A stretch of DNA of 11,807 nt from Chloroflexota bacterium (lineage in GTDB: Bacteria; Chloroflexota; Dormibacteria; CF-121), in NCBI GenBank assembly GCA_005881235.1, contig VBEQ01000244.1:1-11807 (forward strand), in the 5' to 3' direction. This document shows positions 7,142 to 11,807 of this stretch, piece by piece. Positions within the stretch are counted from its first letter, which is position 1, and each line of letters begins with the position of its first letter. A program made the translations under genes and the position numbers. The notes beneath the pieces were generated by a model. The model did not search any database. It was not told the DNA's origin and worked only from the letters and a program-made list of their open reading frames with translations.

Positions 7142-7147
7142 TACCGT
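7142..7147 (+). promoter_or_regulatory. Possible -10 (TANNNT) for a leaderless dehydratase mRNA
   Basis: TACCGT ends 6 nt before ATG 7154, the distance at which a transcript would start on the A of the ATG. The gene also lacks a Shine-Dalgarno, which fits leaderless expression as seen in GC-rich Gram-positives. No clear -35 is seen (TTGCAC at 7112-7117 is too far away). Confidence 0.3.
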
Positions 7148-7153
7148 CTAGGC

Positions 7154-8110
7154 ATGGCGGTCGAAGCCGAGTTGCTCTCGCTGGCCGATGTTCGAGCCGC
7201 CGCTGACCGAATCCGTGCCCATATCGTGACGACGCCCACCATCTCAGGTGAGCCCATCGCAGGCGTGGACGTCTGGCTCAAGGCGGAGAACCTCCAGAGG
7301 ACCGGCTCCTTCAAGGTCCGGGGCGCCGTCAACGCGGTCCTTCAGCTAAGCCCTGAGCAGCGGCAACGCGGCGTCATTACGCTGTCGGCGGGCAATCACG
7401 GCCTGGCGCTGGCCTACGCGGCGCAAATCATTGGAATCCCCTGCCTCGTGGTGGTCCGGGAGGACGCGCCGCTGAGCAAGCTCGAGGCGATCCGCCGCCT
7501 CGGGGCGGAGATCGTGCTGACCCCGATCGCTCGCTGGCAGGAGCGACTCGAGGCCGAGCAGCGCGAGCGCAACCTGTACCTCGTGCACCCCTTCGATGAT
7601 CCGGCGGTTGCCGCCGGTCAGGGCACGGTAGGTCTCGAGATCCTCGAGGTGGTGCCTGACCTTCGCAGCCTCGTGGTGCCGGTCGGCGGGGGCGGTCTGA
7701 TCTCGGGCATCGCTATCGCGGTGAAGCAGCAGCGCCCCGACGTACGGATCATCGGCGTCGAGCCCGAACAGGCGCCGGGGGTGACCGAGAGCCTTGCCGC
7801 CGGGCACCCGGTCGTGCCATCCCGCCTCGATACCGTCGCCGAGGGCCTGGCCGCGCCCTACACGCGGCCGCTCACCCTTGGATTGATCCGGCGCTACGTC
7901 GACGAGATGCGGACCATCAGTGATGCGGCGATCATCGAGGCACTCACCGCGATCGTGCTGCGGGGCAAGCTCGTCGTGGAGCCCGCCGGCGCCGCCGCCA
8001 TGGCCGCGTTGCTGGCCGATCCCGCGATCGAACGCCCGGCCGTGGTCGTGCTCAGCGGCGGCAACCTCGACGGCCGGCGACTCGCGGGATGGTTGCGGCC
8101 CCCACCCTGA
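7154..8110 (+). CDS. PLP-dependent threonine/serine dehydratase family enzyme
   Basis: Fold-type II PLP enzyme of the threonine dehydratase/serine racemase group. It probably deaminates L-threonine or L-serine to the 2-oxo acid in the cytoplasm. Seen in order: KAENLQRTGSFKVRGA with Lys54 as the Schiff-base lysine, SAGNHGLALA (substrate loop), the glycine-rich phosphate loop VPVGGGGLISG, EPEQAPG, and near the end VEPAGAAAMAAL and VVLSGGNLDG. At 318 aa it lacks the C-terminal ACT-like regulatory domains of biosynthetic IlvA, so it resembles the short catabolic type (TdcB), serine racemase or threo-3-hydroxyaspartate dehydratase. The exact substrate cannot be decided by eye, and no pathway neighbours are present. 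ATG 7154 has only a weak RBS. The stop is followed immediately by a palindrome and a strong terminator. Confidence 0.9.
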   Translation: MAVEAELLSLADVRAAADRIRAHIVTTPTISGEPIAGVDVWLKAENLQRTGSFKVRGAVNAVLQLSPEQRQRGVITLSAGNHGLALAYAAQIIGIPCLVVVREDAPLSKLEAIRRLGAEIVLTPIARWQERLEAEQRERNLYLVHPFDDPAVAAGQGTVGLEILEVVPDLRSLVVPVGGGGLISGIAIAVKQQRPDVRIIGVEPEQAPGVTESLAAGHPVVPSRLDTVAEGLAAPYTRPLTLGLIRRYVDEMRTISDAAIIEALTAIVLRGKLVVEPAGAAAMAALLADPAIERPAVVVLSGGNLDGRRLAGWLRPPP

Positions 8111-8134
8111 CCCTCCCCCGCAAGCGGGAGAGGG
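8111..8134. repeat. REP-like palindrome at the dehydratase stop codon
   Basis: CCCTCCCCCGC and GCGGGAGAGGG form an 11-bp stem with one C-A mismatch around a 2-nt loop (AA), starting one base after the TGA. It closely resembles the palindromic CCCTC..CGGGAGAGGG intergenic repeats dispersed in many GC-rich genomes. Confidence 0.6.
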
Positions 8135-8143
8135 CAAAAGAAA

Positions 8144-8173
8144 AAAATCCCCGGGGGCGCACCCGGGGATTTT
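8144..8173 (+). terminator. Strong intrinsic terminator after the dehydratase gene
   Basis: A perfect 12-bp stem AAAATCCCCGGG (8144-8155) / CCCGGGGATTTT (8162-8173) encloses the loop GGCGCA. The 5' A-run and 3' T-run make it potentially bidirectional. It isolates the dehydratase from the receiver-like gene. Confidence 0.88.
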
Positions 8174-8236
8174 GAGCGAAGGGCGGTTTGACTGTCTTAA
8201 CGCAGCCAACCCCAATCACTTACGGGCATTGCGCAT

Positions 8237-8244
8237 GCAATAAT
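8237..8244 (+). promoter_or_regulatory. Possible -10 of the receiver-like gene
   Basis: AATAAT at 8239-8244, preceded by the TG of TGCAATAAT, ends 11 nt before ATG 8256, so the 5' leader would be only a few bases. The expected -35 region has no convincing match. The absence of a Shine-Dalgarno before the ATG agrees with a near-leaderless mRNA. Confidence 0.4.
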
Positions 8245-8255
8245 TTCGCTCGACG

Positions 8256-8693
8256 ATGAGTCCCGCCCCGGACGACGACTCGAGCGCGGCTGCCCTCCTC
8301 ATCTTCGAGAACGATCCACGGCAGGCGATCGCCTATCAAGAGTTGTTCGCCGGCAGCGGGTATCGGGCGCAGACCGCGCTTCCCGACCAGGACGTGCAGC
8401 AACTGTGCGAGCGCCTCAAGCCCGCCGCGGTCCTCATCGACATGGGCATCTGGGAAGCGGACACCGCCTACGTCTTTGGAGTCCTCAATGGGGCCCAGGG
8501 CTTCGAACGACCGGTGACGATCGCCCTCTGCATCCTTCCTCACCAGGTACGGCGCGCCAGGAAGTTCGGCGCGGACGGCCTCTGGGTCCGGGGGGTCGAC
8601 GACGCGGCGGCGCTCCCGCGGCTCACCGGCGACCTGCTCCAGCAGCGCCGCGAGGGAAAGCTCAAACCGCGAGTTCCCTCTACCCCGTTGTAG
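8256..8693 (+). CDS. Stand-alone receiver-like (CheY-fold) protein, degenerate
   Basis: A 145-residue protein with the alternating strand/helix pattern of a response-regulator receiver: ALLIFENDPRQA (acidic pair region, Glu18 and Asp20), AAVLIDMGIWEAD with Asp62 as the likely phosphoacceptor, PVTIALCILP as strand 4 and KFGADGLWVRGVDD as strand 5. Two active-site positions are off consensus: the strand-4 Thr/Ser is replaced (Leu by my alignment), and the strand-5 Lys of the usual TKPF is Arg without the following Pro. No output domain follows, only a short basic tail. It may be a weakly or non-phosphorylated pseudo-receiver. No histidine kinase is adjacent. ATG 8256 has no RBS. The assignment is by pattern and moderately sure. 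Confidence 0.65.
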   Translation: MSPAPDDDSSAAALLIFENDPRQAIAYQELFAGSGYRAQTALPDQDVQQLCERLKPAAVLIDMGIWEADTAYVFGVLNGAQGFERPVTIALCILPHQVRRARKFGADGLWVRGVDDAAALPRLTGDLLQQRREGKLKPRVPSTPL

Positions 8694-8708
8694 TCACCGC
8701 ACAAGCCC

Positions 8709-8733
8709 GCGCTAAAAACCCTAGCGTTTCTTT
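8709..8733 (+). terminator. Weak intrinsic terminator after the receiver-like gene
   Basis: CGCTA (8710-8714) / TAGCG (8722-8726), extendable by one G-T pair, encloses AAAACCC and is followed by TTTCTTT at 8727-8733. The stem is short, so this is a moderate call, but position and T-run fit. Confidence 0.45.
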
Positions 8734-8767
8734 ACACGTCCTCGTCATCCGTTGATCCGCCTCTCGT

Positions 8768-8812
8768 CTTATCCCCAGCTATTCCTCTCACCGCTGTCGT
8801 TGTGTGGATAAG
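8768..8812. promoter_or_regulatory. Inverted pair of DnaA-box-like sites
   Basis: TTATCCCCA at 8769-8777 differs by one base from the E. coli DnaA box TTATCCACA. TGTGGATAA at 8803-8811 is its exact reverse complement. Including one flanking base on each side, the arms form a 10-bp inverted repeat with one mismatch and a 25-bp spacer. The pair lies just upstream of the promoter at 8825-8852. It could bind DnaA or another dimeric regulator. No dnaA, dnaN or AT-rich unwinding element is present, so it is not called an origin. Confidence 0.5.
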
Positions 8813-8824
8813 CGCGGCGGATGC

Positions 8825-8852
8825 TTGACACGCAACAAAGGGCGCGCATAAT
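8825..8852 (+). promoter_or_regulatory. Sigma70-type promoter ahead of the cysteine-motif gene and thrS
   Basis: A perfect -35 TTGACA (8825-8830), a 16-bp spacer and -10 CATAAT (8847-8852) form the best promoter in the window. The transcript would begin near 8859, leaving a leader of roughly 57-60 nt before the next gene. Confidence 0.75.
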
Positions 8853-8915
8853 CAATAACGCGCCAGGGAGACCGGTCTCGGCAGGGACCGCAGTAGAGAA
8901 GATGGAGGGAAACGT

Positions 8916-9212
8916 TTGGTGATCGCTCACGGTTTGAAGCAAACTGCCTCGCTCAAGATCTGCGCCCGTCCGGGATGTGAAGCCTCCGTCAAGAAGACAA
9001 CGGCCAGGTACTGCAGCATCCGTTGCTGTGCAATCGACCCCAGCCGTAAGGAGCGCCTTCGCCGTCAGGCCCGTCGCGCGCCGATCATTCCCCTGGCGCA
9101 TCAACTCCCTCTCATGTTCCAGGTCCACCGGGACATCGAGGCGTCGCTCGACGACCGAATCTTCGGCCGGGAAGACATCCCGGCCGGTTTGCAGCGGCTG
9201 CGGGCGGTCTAA
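8916..9212 (+). CDS. Small cysteine-motif (putative zinc-binding) protein, unknown function
   Basis: A 98-residue protein I cannot assign to a named family. Numbered from TTG 8916, it has Cys16-x4-Cys21, then Cys33-x3-Cys37-Cys38 in the stretch CARPGC...RYCSIRCC, a spacing like a small treble-clef or zinc-ribbon knuckle. An Arg/Lys-rich helix follows (PSRKERLRRQARR), suited to nucleic-acid contact, then an acidic C-terminal part (HRDIEASLDDRIFGREDIP). A GGAGGG at 8904-8909 gives a 6-nt spacer to TTG 8916 or 9 nt to GTG 8919; both starts are usable. It has its own consensus promoter and lies 60 nt upstream of thrS, between translation genes, so a role linked to RNA or translation is plausible but unproven. 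Confidence 0.7.
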   Translation: MVIAHGLKQTASLKICARPGCEASVKKTTARYCSIRCCAIDPSRKERLRRQARRAPIIPLAHQLPLMFQVHRDIEASLDDRIFGREDIPAGLQRLRAV

Positions 9213-9241
9213 CCTAGTCCCTTTCGTTCCAACTCGCTCCG

Positions 9242-9247
9242 TATAAT
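9242..9247 (+). promoter_or_regulatory. -10 element of a thrS-proximal promoter
   Basis: A perfect TATAAT lies 25 nt before the thrS ATG. No good -35 lies 16-18 bp upstream, so it may need an activator or act as a secondary promoter to the one at 8825-8852. Confidence 0.5.
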
Positions 9248-9253
9248 CGGCTC

Positions 9254-9268
9254 CACCCTTAAGGGGTG
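9254..9268 (+). promoter_or_regulatory. Hairpin over the thrS Shine-Dalgarno
   Basis: CACCC (9254-9258) can pair with GGGTG (9264-9268) around TTAAG, covering the AAGGGG (9261-9266) that serves as the RBS for ATG 9273. The stem has only 5 bp, so any regulatory meaning is tentative. Confidence 0.35.
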
Positions 9269-9272
9269 AGCC

Positions 9273-11009
9273 ATGAGCGAAGACCTGGAAACCCTGCGCC
9301 ATTCGACCGCGCACGTGATGGCGGCGGCCGTGCTGGACCTTTTTCCCGGGACCGTGATCGGCATCGGCCCCGCGACCGACGAAGGCTTCTACTACGACTT
9401 CGCCTTCACGGACCGGCTGCAGCCCGAGGCCCTGCCGCGGATCGAGGCGAAGATGCGCGAGATCATCAAGCAGGCTCTCCCGTTCGTGAAGGAGGAGATT
9501 CCCCGCGGTGATGCCGTCGCCCTCTTCGAGCGGTTGCACCAGCCGCTGAAGGTCGAGCTGATCGCCGACAAGGTCACCGACGCCACCGCGCGCATCTACC
9601 GTACCGGCGACTTCGTCGACCTCTGTCTCGGTCCGCACGTCGCCAACGCCGGCCAGCTCGGGGCCTTCCGCCTGCTGTCCATCGCCGGCGCCTACTGGAA
9701 GGGCAGCGAGAAGAACCAGCAGCTCACCCGGATCTACGGGACGGCGTTTCCGACGGAGGCGGAGCTCGAGAGCCACCTGAAGATGCTCGAGGACGCCGCC
9801 AAGCGCGACCACCGCAAACTGGGAAAGGACCTCGATTTATTCGTCGTCGACGAGATGGTGGGTCGTGGGCTGCCCCTGTTGACCCCCAAGGGCACCGCGG
9901 TCCGGCGCCAGATGGAGGAGTTCATTCTGCGGCTGGAGCAACGCCAGGGCTACCAGCACGTCAAGACGCCCGATATCGCGCGTCTCGAGATCTACAAGAT
10001 CAGCGGCCATTTCGAGCGCTACCGGGAGTCGATGTACCCCCCTTCCGAAATGGAGGACGAGGAGTGGCAACTGCGGCCGATGAACTGTCCCCATCACATC
10101 CGCGTGTTCGCGCGAAAGGCGTACAGCTTCCGGGACCTGCCGGTGCGCCTCGCCGAGCTGGGCACGGTCTACCGCTACGAGAAGTCGGGAGAGGTCTCCG
10201 GCCTGATCCGGGTGCGGGCCTTCACGATCAACGACGCCCACATCTTCTGCCGACCGGATCAGCTCAACGAGGAATTCGAGCGGGTGATCCAGCTGATCTT
10301 GCAGGTGTATCGGGCGTTTGGTATCAAGGACTTTCATTTCCGGCTCTCCCTCCGTGACGAGGTCAGCAATAAGTGGATGGGGGACCCGGCCGTGTGGCAG
10401 CGTGCCCAGGACGCTGCTCGCGAGGCGCTGCGCGCCTCGGGCCATCCATTTGTCGAAGCGCCGGGCGAAGCCGCCTTCTATGGACCCAAGCTCGACGTCC
10501 AGATCAAGGATGCGATCGGCCGCGAATTCACGCTGTCGACCAATCAGATCGACTTCCTCATGCCGGAGCGCTTCGGCCTCGAATATGTGACCTCCGAGCA
10601 ATCCATGACGCGACCGGTGATGATCCACCGGGCGCCGATCGGCTCGATGGAGCGCTTCATGGCTTACCTCATCGAGACCTATGCCGGTGCGTTCCCGGTC
10701 TGGCTGGCTCCCGTCCAGCTCGTCTTCATCCCGATCGCCGACCGGCACCTCGAAGCTGTCGGCCGCCTCGCCCAAGGCTTCCGGCAGCGCGATTTGCGTG
10801 TCGAAGTCGATGGACGGAGCGAACGCATGCAGGCGAAGATCCGCGACGCGCAGCTCCAGAAGGTGCCGTTCATGGCCGTCGTCGGCGACAAGGAACTCGA
10901 AGCAGGCACCCTCAACATCCGGCGGCGGGAAGGGGGCGACCAGGAGTCGGTCCGCGCGGATGAGTTCCTGACGCGGCTCGAGCGCGAAGCGCAACTTCCG
11001 CTGGAGTGA
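9273..11009 (+). CDS. thrS: Threonyl-tRNA synthetase lacking the TGS domain
   Basis: Class II synthetase that charges tRNA-Thr. The 578-residue protein starts directly in the editing (SAD-containing) domain: RHSTAHVMAAAV supplies the HxxxH metal/editing motif and DLCLGPHVANAGQLGAFRLL follows. In the catalytic domain the three zinc ligands are in place: Cys272 in PMNCPHH, His323 in NDAHIFC and His452 in MIHRAPIGSMER. Motif 2 is visible as YRYEKSGEVSGLIRVRAFT. The C-terminal anticodon-binding domain starts near VWLAPVQLVFIPI and ends with VGDKELEAGTLNIRRREGG. The usual enzyme is about 640 aa; the missing N-terminal stretch is the TGS domain. ATG 9273 with AAGGGG 6 nt upstream is a sound start, and the 60-nt gap behind it leaves no room for a TGS. 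Identity is very secure. Confidence 0.97.
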   Translation: MSEDLETLRHSTAHVMAAAVLDLFPGTVIGIGPATDEGFYYDFAFTDRLQPEALPRIEAKMREIIKQALPFVKEEIPRGDAVALFERLHQPLKVELIADKVTDATARIYRTGDFVDLCLGPHVANAGQLGAFRLLSIAGAYWKGSEKNQQLTRIYGTAFPTEAELESHLKMLEDAAKRDHRKLGKDLDLFVVDEMVGRGLPLLTPKGTAVRRQMEEFILRLEQRQGYQHVKTPDIARLEIYKISGHFERYRESMYPPSEMEDEEWQLRPMNCPHHIRVFARKAYSFRDLPVRLAELGTVYRYEKSGEVSGLIRVRAFTINDAHIFCRPDQLNEEFERVIQLILQVYRAFGIKDFHFRLSLRDEVSNKWMGDPAVWQRAQDAAREALRASGHPFVEAPGEAAFYGPKLDVQIKDAIGREFTLSTNQIDFLMPERFGLEYVTSEQSMTRPVMIHRAPIGSMERFMAYLIETYAGAFPVWLAPVQLVFIPIADRHLEAVGRLAQGFRQRDLRVEVDGRSERMQAKIRDAQLQKVPFMAVVGDKELEAGTLNIRRREGGDQESVRADEFLTRLEREAQLPLE

Positions 11010-11015
11010 TATACT
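11010..11015 (+). promoter_or_regulatory. Possible -10 of the infC-rpmI operon
   Basis: TATACT begins one base after the thrS stop, within TGATATACT. A transcript would start near 11022 and carry a leader of roughly 110 nt containing the attenuator elements below. The -35 region, inside the thrS end, has no clear consensus. Confidence 0.45.
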
Positions 11016-11029
11016 CGCGCGTGCCAAGA

Positions 11030-11038
11030 GAGGCTGTC
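11030..11038 (+). promoter_or_regulatory. Candidate antiterminator strand in the infC leader
   Basis: GAGGCTGTC can pair with GATAGCCTC at 11085-11093 over nine positions (eight Watson-Crick, one G-U), which would occupy the 5' arm and loop of the downstream terminator. The intervening leader can fold on itself, for example ACCTC 11048-11052 with GAGGT 11068-11072. The two pairings are mutually exclusive, which is the layout of a transcription attenuator. Confidence 0.5.
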
Positions 11039-11082
11039 CGAACTCTCACCTCCAGGCCGGCGCCGAAGAGGTCAAGCGGACG

Positions 11083-11113
11083 AAGATAGCCTCAGGGCTA
11101 TCTTTTTTATTTT
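11083..11113 (+). terminator. Intrinsic terminator / attenuator in the infC leader
   Basis: A perfect 9-bp stem AAGATAGCC (11083-11091) / GGCTATCTT (11096-11104) encloses the loop TCAG, followed by a T-run reaching 11113 that is broken once by A11109. It ends only 18 nt before the infC start, so it sits in the infC leader and not only behind thrS. In Bacillus the infC-rpmI-rplT leader is attenuated by L20; a similar role is inferred here. Confidence 0.82.
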
Positions 11114-11115
11114 CG

Positions 11116-11133
11116 AAGGAGGCTTGATCCACG
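11116..11133 (+). promoter_or_regulatory. Perfect Shine-Dalgarno and ACG start of infC
   Basis: AAGGAGG (11116-11122), an 8-nt spacer and ACG (11131-11133). In the infC frame the codons after the TGA at 11125-11127 are TCC ACG GCA TTT AGG GAA; none is ATG, GTG, TTG or ATT. This RBS decides the start. Confidence 0.55.
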
Positions 11134-11706
11134 GCATTTAGGGAACTTCGGATCAACGACCAGATCCGCGCCGGCGAAGTCCGCGTCATCGACGATCGGA
11201 ACGAACAGTTGGGTGTGCTGCCCATCGACCGCGCCAAGGCATTGGCGATCGAGCGGGAGATGGACCTCGTGGAGGTTGCCCCGCAGGCGCAGCCGCCGGT
11301 GGCTCGGATCATGGATTACGGCAAATTCAAATTCGAGAGCATCAAGAAAGAGAAAGATGGGCGGCGCAAGCACAACGTCATCAAGGTCAAAGAAATGAAA
11401 CTCCGTCCCAAGATCGGCGAACATGACTTCCAGACGAAGTTCCACGCTGTCAAGTCGTTCCTGGAAGAAGGCGACAAGGTCAAGCTCACCATCATGTTTC
11501 GTGGTCGCGAGATGGTGCACCAGGACATCGGCAAGCGCTTGCTGGAGCGGATGGCGCTCGAACTAAAGCCCATCAGCACCGTGGAGCGCATGCCCCTGCT
11601 GGAAGGCCGCAACATGATCATGATCCTGGCGCCGGCCGGCGCTGCGGTGGCCGCCGCTCAGGCTCCGCCCCCGCCCCCGCCGCAAGCCCAGGCACGGAAG
11701 AATTAA
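11131..11706 (+). CDS. infC: Translation initiation factor IF-3
   Basis: Binds the 30S subunit, prevents premature 50S joining and checks start-codon/initiator-tRNA pairing. The frame encodes the conserved N-terminal domain (RELRINDQIRAGEVRVIDD, then LGVLPIDRAKALA, DLVEVAPQAQPPVARIMDYG and KFKFE), the lysine-rich linker, and the C-terminal domain (KEMKLRPKIGEHDF, KVKLTIMFRGREM, LEGRNMIMILAP). An Ala/Pro-rich tail with a run of six prolines follows. The first standard start in frame is TTG 11209, but that would cut off the conserved RINDQIR strand, so translation must begin upstream. ACG 11131, 8 nt after a perfect RBS, is the best candidate and gives 191 aa. Non-AUG infC starts are known (AUU in E. 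coli) and allow IF-3 to repress its own synthesis. Identity is certain; the start is inferred. Confidence 0.93.
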   Translation, partial: TAFRELRINDQIRAGEVRVIDDRNEQLGVLPIDRAKALAIEREMDLVEVAPQAQPPVARIMDYGKFKFESIKKEKDGRRKHNVIKVKEMKLRPKIGEHDFQTKFHAVKSFLEEGDKVKLTIMFRGREMVHQDIGKRLLERMALELKPISTVERMPLLEGRNMIMILAPAGAAVAAAQAPPPPPPQAQARKN

Positions 11707-11717
11707 AGGAGCGATCG

Positions 11718-11807
11718 ATGCCTAAGCTTCGGACTCACCGCGCGTCGGCCAAGCGGTTCCGCGTGACCAAGACCGGCAAGATCATGCGGCCGCACGCCCA
11801 AAAGAGC
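11718..11807 (+). CDS. rpmI: 50S ribosomal protein L35, 5' part (runs off window)
   Basis: The first 30 codons of L35: MPKLRTHRASAKRFRVTKTG and KIMRPHAQKS match the highly conserved, basic N-terminus of this roughly 65-residue protein of the large subunit. ATG 11718 has AAAGGAG at 11705-11711, overlapping the infC stop, with a 6-nt spacer. The gene follows infC by 11 nt, as in the standard infC-rpmI-rplT operon, so rplT is expected just beyond the window. Confidence 0.96.
   Translation, partial: MPKLRTHRASAKRFRVTKTGKIMRPHAQKS

Noticed and set aside
8694..8915. Replication origin because of DnaA boxes
   Set aside because: Only two boxes, no AT-rich unwinding region, and no dnaA/dnaN/rpmH neighbours.
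8769..9812. 347-codon minus-strand frame spanning the 8700-8915 gap
   Set aside because: It overlaps thrS, the cysteine-motif gene and their promoters in antisense, and its residues look like out-of-frame translation.
9837..11027. Long antisense open frame (396 codons) opposite thrS
   Set aside because: It mirrors thrS codon structure; the product shows no recognisable domain and its upstream region has no RBS.
11039..11113. T-box or tRNA-like riboswitch upstream of infC
   Set aside because: No T-box consensus motif or specifier loop could be seen; the leader is too short, and infC is a ribosomal-operon gene for which r-protein attenuation is the more natural model.

Overview
This GC-rich bacterial window is dense, with every supported gene on the + strand, and it is mostly housekeeping translation genes. 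It opens inside metG and closes inside rpmI. Gene order at the two ends (metG-tatD-rsmA and thrS-infC-rpmI), canonical AAGGAGG-type ribosome binding sites, a Thermus-like MetRS and several non-AUG starts suggest a GC-rich soil or environmental lineage such as Chloroflexota, Ca. Dormibacterota or Actinomycetota. That placement is inference. No transposase, integrase, CRISPR array or phage gene was seen.

Layout. Positions 1-5292 look like one operon with overlapping or nearly touching genes: metG (3' part), tatD, rsmA/ksgA, an MFS transporter and a small two-helix YcxB-like membrane protein. tatD appears to start at CTG, overlapping the metG stop. The MFS gene carries an almost perfect in-frame 588-bp tandem duplication that adds 196 residues and an odd number of membrane helices. 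A complete tRNA-Val(GAC) gene follows at 5335-5411. Next comes an accessory stretch: an orphan TPR protein that matches only the C-terminal half of large ATPase regulators, an SRPBCC/AHSA1 protein with a very strong RBS, a possible 27-codon ORF, a PLP-dependent threonine dehydratase-like enzyme, a palindromic repeat plus a strong terminator, and a single-domain receiver-like protein with degenerate active-site positions.

From about 8700 the window returns to translation genes. A terminator-like hairpin, an inverted pair of DnaA-box-like sites and a good sigma70-type promoter precede a 98-codon cysteine-motif protein of unknown function. After it come thrS (without the TGS domain), then infC and rpmI. 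The infC leader holds a strong intrinsic terminator whose 5' arm can instead pair with an upstream segment, as expected of an attenuator. infC itself has no ATG, GTG or TTG in range of its perfect Shine-Dalgarno; the best candidate start is ACG.

The most distinctive signals are the infC leader attenuator combined with a non-canonical infC start, the MFS internal duplication (real or an assembly artefact), and the small cysteine-rich gene behind its own promoter ahead of thrS. I saw no clearly novel multi-gene defence or metabolic system.
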